Source: Pulicaria dysenterica (Eukaryota > Streptophyta > Magnoliopsida > Asterales > Asteraceae). From it: 64,000 nucleotides of DNA. The stretch spans positions 44,953,083-45,017,082 of the forward strand of contig OX359295.1 of NCBI GenBank assembly GCA_947179395.2. Reading direction: 5' to 3'. The notes under the pieces were generated by a model that did not search any database, was not told the origin of the DNA, and worked only from the letters and a program-made list of their open reading frames with translations. Positions 57,480 to 64,000 of this stretch are shown here, in pieces; position 1 is the first letter of the stretch; each line of letters starts with the position of its first letter. The translations under genes were made by a program, and so were the position numbers.

Positions 57480-57961
57480 ATATGAAAAAATTATGAATTA
57501 TGAATTTATTTTTAAAAAGAGTATCATGATAAATTGAACTTGTTACATCAAAATTCGTTTTCTATAACAAATTAAAATTTACAACTTTTTAAAATAAAAA
57601 AGTAAAGTATTATTTTTATTGACAGTTACAATTTATCATGTACTTTACTTGTTTGTATCTAGTTACCTGTGTAAATAGATTATTGAACTACAAGTAAAAT
57701 ATAGCAATGTATGGCTTAGGCTTGTTATGATTGGATATGAATTTAACTTTAGAAAACTTGGTTATGTTTAATGTATGATGAATGGGCAACCATGTTTCTA
57801 TTTTGATATTATGAGATATTGAAGAGTGGGAGTGTCTCCAAACATGACTTTACACCTCATGTGAGTTGTTTGACAAGGAACTCTTTTGGTTTGGGAATAA
57901 TCATACATTATATCATGGAAATTAAAGATAGTAAAAGTTTCTATTCAAATAAAATAAAAGA
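57480..57961. other. Intergenic, nothing recognised
   Basis: AT-rich spacer between the long-TIR element and the Helitron, with no gene or repeat seen. Confidence 0.5.
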
Positions 57962-58431
57962 CTAGTTTTAATACCCGTGTAAATATACGGGTCAAATATA
58001 ATTATTTATGTAACAGTCGCTTAATTAAATATATGATTGTTTTGTACGAACAAAAGAATAGACTGATCGTAAAAAAGTTTATTTTAATTTCCGTCTAATT
58101 AGAAAAGTAAAAGATAACAATATTAAATAAAACTATTGAGAGATTGATATTAGTTTTAAATTTATACAAAATATTATTTAATTTTTATTTACAAAATATT
58201 AATTTTATCACCTTCTAATACGCATGCTATATTGCTATCTAGAAATTAATTTAATATGTAATTTAATTAAAGATTAATTTTAGCTAATTCAAATTAGTTT
58301 GACTCTAAAAAGTTAAAATCAAAATTTTAGAATTAAAGTAATTAACGGTTAAGATTAAATCTTTTCTTAAATGAAGGGTTCTGATCATTTAATTATTTTT
58401 TTCAAATTAATTTTTTATATATATTAGAAGA
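57962..58431 (-). mobile_element. Non-autonomous Helitron, complete, 470 bp
   Basis: On the minus strand it starts A|TCTTCTAATATATATAAAA (58431 downward). It ends with a hairpin (ACCCGT paired with ACGGGT at 57973-57978 and 57987-57992), eight bases, then CTAG at 57962-57965 followed by T. These are the standard Helitron ends, with A/T host bases. A truncated sibling lies in P450 intron 2. Confidence 0.82.
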
Positions 58432-58447
58432 TTATAATCCCAAACCC

Positions 58448-58808
58448 TGTTTTGTTTTCATCATTGCCATGGTTGAATTGATTGAACATCTTAGGCAACA
58501 TAATTCACATGTTTGTATATTGTGTTTAGTGGTGTATCGTATATCAACAAAAGAACATAAGAATCAGAATAACAACCACACTTGTTCCTTACATTAATCA
58601 CGTATATATAGTGTTTGTACATAACATTTTTTGGCGGTTTTGTTGGCGCCATTTCAAACTGACTAACAGCAGGAAAATGGTGTTAACATCACCGTTTTCT
58701 TATTCGAATATAATACTTATAGTAAGTGCTACATAATACATCTATAATGTATAATATACTTAACTACACGGCTTTAATGTTTGCCTAATCAAAGCATTAG
58801 TGCTAACA
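58448..58808 (-). repeat. 3' LTR of ARID-bearing element
   Basis: Near-identical to 60359-60719. Most differences are single bases, with a cluster at ACATTTTTTGGCGG versus ACTGTTTTTGCGG. Confidence 0.95.
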
Positions 58809-58854
58809 TTCACCCCCCTAATGGTTGGATGGCAAACAAAATGTTATCTTATAC

Positions 58855-60330
58855 TTAGTCATCATTGTTCACTGCTTCATCTCTGCAGTCTTCATGTTCT
58901 GTTGATCCTTCGCTGCTGATCTCTTTGACTCCACTGGGTAACTCATCTTCCCTTGGTAGTCCTATGGCCATACTCAAATCTGCACCCTCTTCAATCCTTG
59001 GTGCTGCATTCTTCCTCTCTCCACCAATGAATGCAAGTTCTTTCTTTGAGTATCTCCTTGCCATATCAACATAAGGTATCAACAATCCAAGATAAGTAGT
59101 ATAACATTCTTGTACACTATTTGCACATTATTTGGGTATTGAAATCACCTCGGCCACCAAGTCCCATTTGTCATGTATGTAGACACACTGGTAACCCCCA
59201 AAACGTTTCACAGCCATGTACAGTTCTAGTATATCAACCTCATGTCCTTCAATCTTGATGGGAAATGATTTTTCCTCATCATTAACAAACTTCTTATAAA
59301 ACCACACTATTAAATTCTCAAAGTGTTTTTTGATCAACTCTTTGCAACCTTCATTGATCTCTTGATCATGAAGCATATTCATAAATCCAATTAGACTATT
59401 AAAATCATTTTTTGAAGGCAAAGCCATTTCAAAAGTACTTTCATCACAGGATAGGTCATAAAAATAAGTGAAATGTTTCAGCAATAAACTTACAGCCCTA
59501 TCCCTCAATTCGTATGCAATCTGATCCCCCTTAACATCTGTTTTGTCATAGTTGTTCACTGAAGCACTTGTTTCTTCTTCATCACTCGTTTCATTTTAGT
59601 CGAGTTCACTGTTGAATGTTTTTTATAGATACGCCTTTGAACCTTTAATCTGAATGTTGAAGCCTTGTGCAAACAACTGATGCATGCTTAGAACATTCAA
59701 GGCACATCTAGGTACATAGTAAACTCCCGGTATCAAGTAGGTTTTGAATTCTGTTGATACCAAAACATCTCCATATCCTTCTATTTTGATTCCTTTTTCT
59801 CCCATTTCACTTGTACTGATTGAACCCTCTCTGTAGTATTTGAATAAATCAAAGTTTCCACTCATATGTTACTCATCTGATATATACCAGATGACGTTCC
59901 AATTATGTTCGTCCGACCCAACAATTGTCCACTTCGTTGATGGCACAATAATGTCATCAAATGGTCTTCTAAACGCTTCATTCACCAAACATGGATTATC
60001 GATGTCCATGTAATCTTCTCTTCTATGTTTCCCATATCGTGAGTAATTCTGGTTTGAGCGGAAAAATCTTGAGCGTTTATTTGGACAGTTCCAAAACGCA
60101 TGACCTCGTTGTAAGCACACATAACATCTCGATCGTTTTAACTTTGGGCATGTGTAAGCATTTCGAAATTTAGGACTTACTGCACATTCGAATCTCTGAA
60201 TTCCCAAGTCGTTCAATTTCTGCAACACTTCCCTCTACCTTTGTTATCCACAGATCGTTCCCAAAATGGTTCCAAGTCTCGTTTACTGCTCTCTGATTCA
60301 CAGACCTCCTTTGATCGTCATTCACAGTGG
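58855..60330 (-). pseudogene. Zinc knuckle / protease-like / ARID fusion protein, four in-frame stops
   Basis: From about 60228 down to 58855 a single frame runs the whole interior, broken by stops at 59869-59871, 59623-59625, 59596-59598 and 59128-59130. In order it reads a CCHC zinc knuckle (CYVCLQRGHAFWNCP); a stretch resembling the Copia protease start but lacking the DSG triad (WYISDE, stop, HMSGNFD); a segment like the protease/pre-integrase join (GVYYVPRCALNVLSMHQLFA); an acidic linker; an ARID DNA-binding domain at about 59128-59330 (FPIKIEGHEVDILELYMAVK, RFGGYQCVYIHDKWDLVAEV); and an acidic tail ending DEAVNNDD. A frameshift near 60225 separates the N-terminal piece (NHFGNDLWITKVEG). 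ARID domains bind AT-rich DNA in chromatin regulators and are not part of normal Copia elements. The gene is dead in this copy. Confidence 0.8.
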
Positions 60331-60346
60331 ATCGTCTGAGCCATAA

Positions 60347-60358
60347 GCTCTGATACCA
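60347..60358 (-). other. Primer binding site (initiator Met tRNA type)
   Basis: TGGTATCAGAGC on the minus strand directly follows the 5' LTR. It matches the primer of Copia-type elements and of the gag-only element at 16647-22776. Confidence 0.92.
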
Positions 60359-60719
60359 TGTTTTGGTTTCATCATTGTCATGGTTGAATCGATTGAACAT
60401 CTTAGGCAACATAATTCACAGGTTTGTATATTGTGTTTAGTGTGTGTATCGTATATCAACAAAAGAACATAAGAATCAGAATAACAACCACACTTGTTCC
60501 TTACATTAATCACGTATATATAGTATTTGTACATAACTGTTTTTGCGGTTTTGTTGGCGCCATTTCAAACTGACTAACAGCAGGAAAACGGTGTTAACAT
60601 CACCGTTTTCTTATTCGAATATAATACTTATAGTAAGTGCTACATAATACATCTATAATGTATACTATACTTAACTACACGGCTTTAATGTTTGCCTAAT
60701 CAAACCATTAGTGCTAACA
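60359..60719 (-). repeat. 5' LTR of ARID-bearing element
   Basis: Partner of 58448-58808. It is next to the primer site, which identifies it as the 5' LTR in minus orientation. Confidence 0.95.
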
Positions 60720-60724
60720 AACCC

Positions 60725-62840
60725 TAATGCGCCTTTTTTTAATTTTTTAACAAAACGGAAGGGAGTATAGTGGTCAATATGTTTGATGTGATTAGCTTTG
60801 TTTTTGTTATATGTGTGCGTTTATGTTCGTGTTTGTTAGGGGTTTGTAAAATCGATTCAAACTCGGTTAACTTGAGTAACATAACGGGTTTTGGACCAAA
60901 ACCAAGCAAAATAGGACTCATATATACAATTGATTTATACGTGCGTGTAAAATTGATTTATATGAGTATTCGATCTATTTTTTGTGTGAAATTGTTACAG
61001 CCTGATTATTTAAACCCAATTGTCAATCCGATCATAGGATGAACAGGTACTTTTCGGATCTAGGATTGAAATAGAACATAAATTTTCAAACTGGATGTCT
61101 GGCAATTCTAAACTTGCAGTTCAAGCCGGTTCAATCGGTATTTAAACCTAGCACGACCCTATGTAAGTGTTCCAAGTTGGATTTAAATGAACCATTTATA
61201 TTTCAAATTTTGTTATATCTTTTAAGACAATGTGTTCTAAAATTAATATACTTTACTTTTCCAAAAATTCCATGCCCTTTCTTTAATTTGTTGTTGTTTA
61301 AACACAAACCCCACTCCAATTAAGAATGGCAAAAAGAAGAATGTACTATTATTCTTCTTGGTAGTTGTTTAGATAACAATGGAGTGATTGGTGGGGAATT
61401 TTGACTTTTTGGTAAGATGAAATTGCATAGAGACTTCCTACTATTTAATTCTCTACTTAGTGAAAGAACTTTCTTCCATAAATGAAAAGGCAAAAGGTTT
61501 ATTTTCATTTTTAAGCAAGTTAGATATATCCATGGAATTTAAAAAAATGTAACCAATCTTTTTTAGAGTCTTTATTGACCAGATTAAGATAAAAAAGAGT
61601 AAATCACATAATATAACACAAAAGAATATATACCAGAATTTGATTATAAATCTTATATCTGTTCAATGTATGAAATTGCCATCTTGAGTTAAGTTATGAT
61701 GAATACATAGAGATACCAAAATCAAGTGAATAAAGTTTTATAGTTCATCAATAGTCCGAGTAGGACATGTGCTCCAAGTTTGTACAAACTCAAAATACAT
61801 ATGGTTTCTGAGTAAGTAGTAAATGCTTTACATCTAAATAACTTGTAAGTTAATTTGGAAGTAAAAGCTAGCATAAAAATTAGTGTTGTTAATTTGTGTT
61901 GTTTTTTAATTGACAGGTTTGAGTTAACCTACAGGTTTATATATTTTGAGTATGTTTGGTGGGAGTTTTTCAGAGTTTTTAGTTATTTGAAAATAAGTTT
62001 TACTAGCTTTGTTTTGTTGTAAAAGCTTGATCTTCTATTTTTTTAATTAATAAAAGCTCGTAAAAACTCTAAAATGAAAATTTATAAAAGTTTTAAAATA
62101 AAAAGCTAATACAATTAGCTTTTAGGAGTTGTTGGTAACTTTTAAAGTTACATAAATTATCTTTGATCTTCTATTTTAAACTATAATTCCAGCTTTCACA
62201 GTTATGATTGACCCTCGGTATGTTTGGTTAGTATAAAGAAATAACATTTATAATGATTTATTTGAACATGATTTATTAACTCTAGCCCAATTCAATCGTT
62301 CTATCAATCGACTCAAAAGGTGAACCATAACTATGATACGTTTATTATAGAGGTTAGATGTGTCATCCCAATTATCACTCAAACTATAATCAAAGGTTAC
62401 ATAATTACTTTAGAACTTAATTAAAAGGTGGGTGTCCGAATTCTCTAAAGTAAATAGTTAGTATTAAGGTATGTTTATAAGCAATAATTTAATAATTTAG
62501 ATTTCTATAGAAAAAATAAATATAATGTGTATTTCTTCATGTTTAACATCTTGATTATAATTTTAAATGGGTTGACTGAACAGCACGAACCAAATTGGTT
62601 TATTAAACGTGTCAATCGTGTTGATTCGTTTACGACCTAACTTGTTTAATTCAACTAAAACTCGGTTTATTTTAAGTCATGTTGTCGTGTCTATCATATA
62701 TCGTCGTCCCAAATAAAGACGATCTTCTAAAAATATATATTTGACATTCAAACAAGAAACAACTAATTAAGTTAACTAACAAAATAAAACGTAAATTATA
62801 CATTATATTAAAATTTACTTGTAGCAAACTTGTGTAAACT
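60725..62840. other. Intergenic, nothing certain
   Basis: AT-rich. An ACGGAAGGGAG|TA at about 60755-60767 resembles the end of a Stowaway MITE, but no partner end was found. No gene is seen. Confidence 0.5.
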
Positions 62841-64000
62841 ATTGCCTTAGATAATTGGGTGTGGGTGTGGAGAATATTTGCATACCTGACGTGGCATGTG
62901 GTACCGAGTGTACTCACACCACCCCAGTACTCTCGGTACTGATGAAATTTGATAATCATATGGTTTCTTAACTATCATTTTTTTCACAGTAAGAATAGAA
63001 CTCATGACTGTAAAAGCATGGGTGTACTCTTTTTTGAGCATCTCATGCTTCAAGCCACGTCAGCGCTGCCTAATTCATGCTTTAAGTTTAAACCCCCGTA
63101 TTACCTAAGCTTCGACGCTTCAAGATTTTTTTATTAAATAAAAATACTCTATCTTATGTCCTCTCTTCCCTCTCTCCTCTTCTCTCTATCTCTCATCTCT
63201 CTCACTCACTCTCTCTCTCTCTCTCCTCTATCTTCGACATTCAGTTATCGATTCTTATTTTTTCAGTCCCGCTCTAAGAGGGGTGGTGTGCCCCTCGGTA
63301 CCTCCCCTCCACGTAGACAATACCGAAACTTTGCCATTACCACACCGGATGCTCTAAGAAACATCTTATATAGAGGGACTTGAACTTATATATTCTCATT
63401 CGGTCATAACTTAAGTCTTAATACGAAAATAAAACAACAAATCCTAAACCTATTCATAAACTACATCTTTTATTCATAGTGAGACTAGAACTCATAATCA
63501 TATGAAACATTTTCCAAACACCTTTGTACCGTCACGTATACCGGTTTCAGTTTACATTTAAACAAAAGGGATGGATCAACAAATAAAGTACCAAACAAAT
63601 GGTATGCAGATGTATGTCCAAAATATCAAAAAGCAAACGAAATGAAGCATGCATATGTGTACGTACATACACATGCATACCCTACACGGCTACACGCCTA
63701 CACCTGCATTTGTGTGGCTCATATGATTGCATGTAAATCCAATTCTAAATCACGAGAGCCCCCCTTATCATCATCATGCGTCTTCTTTGCTTTTTAACCA
63801 TAGATCACCTCGATAATTCCAAGGTCATTATTTGCATCTCATTATATTACAACCCTGAGAAAAAATAATACTATCTTTGTTGTTAATACAAGTTGAGGAT
63901 GTATCATGTTGTTATGTATGACTAATATTATTATGTATAAACCATTATTCAAACTGAAATTCGTAGTAGAAATCGGAAATATTAAACTTTCTCGTACAAA
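62841..64000. other. Intergenic with CT-rich microsatellite
   Basis: A C/T-rich low-complexity stretch at about 63157-63230 holds CTCTCTCTCT runs, followed by a GC-richer patch (63265-63320). No gene can be supported up to the window end. Confidence 0.5.

Larger units (their letters stand above)
58448..60719 (-). mobile_element. Small Copia-like LTR element carrying an ARID domain
   Basis: LTRs at 58448-58808 and 60359-60719 (about 360 bp each, roughly a dozen differences by eye) start TGTTAGCA and end AAAACA in element orientation. A perfect 5-bp target duplication AACCC flanks it (58443-58447, 60720-60724). The primer site TGGTATCAGAGC directly abuts the 5' LTR (complement of 60347-60358) and a purine tract TAGGGGGGTGAA abuts the 3' LTR (58809-58820). 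All hallmarks of retrotransposition are therefore present. The 1.55-kb interior has one degraded gene combining gag/protease-like parts with an ARID domain, and no integrase or reverse transcriptase. Confidence 0.92.

Noticed and set aside
63240..63380. GC-richer patch ending CCACACCGGATGCTCTAAG as a PIF/Harbinger MITE end
   Set aside because: It resembles such ends slightly, but no inverted partner or 3-bp duplication was found.
1..64000. CRISPR arrays, bacterial operons or phage-type systems
   Set aside because: The window is plant nuclear DNA. Regular spaced repeats found here are minisatellites or transposon subterminal repeats.

Overview
This window is from a flowering-plant nuclear genome, most likely a eudicot and plausibly Asteraceae. 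The evidence is an intron-containing CYP716-type cytochrome P450, plant-type (TTTAGGG)n repeats, and an AT-rich background filled with plant transposon families: L1-type LINEs, a CACTA/En-Spm element, Copia and Athila-like LTR elements, Mutator-like elements, Helitrons and MITEs. The family placement is inference. All calls come from reading the sequence by eye; no alignment or database search was run.

Only two host genes can be supported. One is an intact four-exon CYP716-family P450 on the minus strand (36661-40016, 478 aa), probably a triterpene oxidase. The other is a possible 76-aa hydrophobic protein on the plus strand (48329-48559). Nearly everything else is transposon-derived.

Region by region. 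1-592 holds TA-microsatellite-associated MITEs. 848-6323 is a LINE on the minus strand with an 11-bp target duplication; its ORF2 is broken by one stop and overlaps ORF1 at an ATGA. 6756-about 14880 is a second, 5'-truncated LINE with an RNase H domain and a long skewed 3' region. 15361-28711 is a 13.35-kb CACTA element with a TTT target duplication, carrying decayed TnpD-like and TnpA-like genes and (TTTAGGG)7. Nested inside it at 16647-22776 is a 6.1-kb LTR element whose only gene is an intact 908-codon gag (TR-GAG type). 28911-30664 is a probable solo LTR. 31616-35832 is an Athila-like element without genes. 36661-40016 is the P450, with Helitron-derived DNA in intron 2. 40171-43935 is a 1255-bp unit repeated three times with no difference seen, each unit holding a SINE-like segment. 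43937-45576, 49337-51413 and 56811-57470 are elements with long terminal inverted repeats and 9-bp duplications (Mutator-like); the second holds a nested hAT-like element with AGCGC-rich ends. 47078-47600 and 57962-58431 are Helitrons with visible 3' hairpins.

The most unusual object is at 58448-60719. It is a 2.27-kb LTR element with matching LTRs, an initiator-Met-tRNA primer site, a polypurine tract and a perfect AACCC target duplication. Its only reading frame runs from a CCHC zinc knuckle through a degenerate protease-like stretch into an ARID DNA-binding domain, a host chromatin/transcription-factor module. The frame carries four in-frame stops, so this copy is dead or moved in trans, but the architecture suggests a retroelement lineage that captured an ARID domain.
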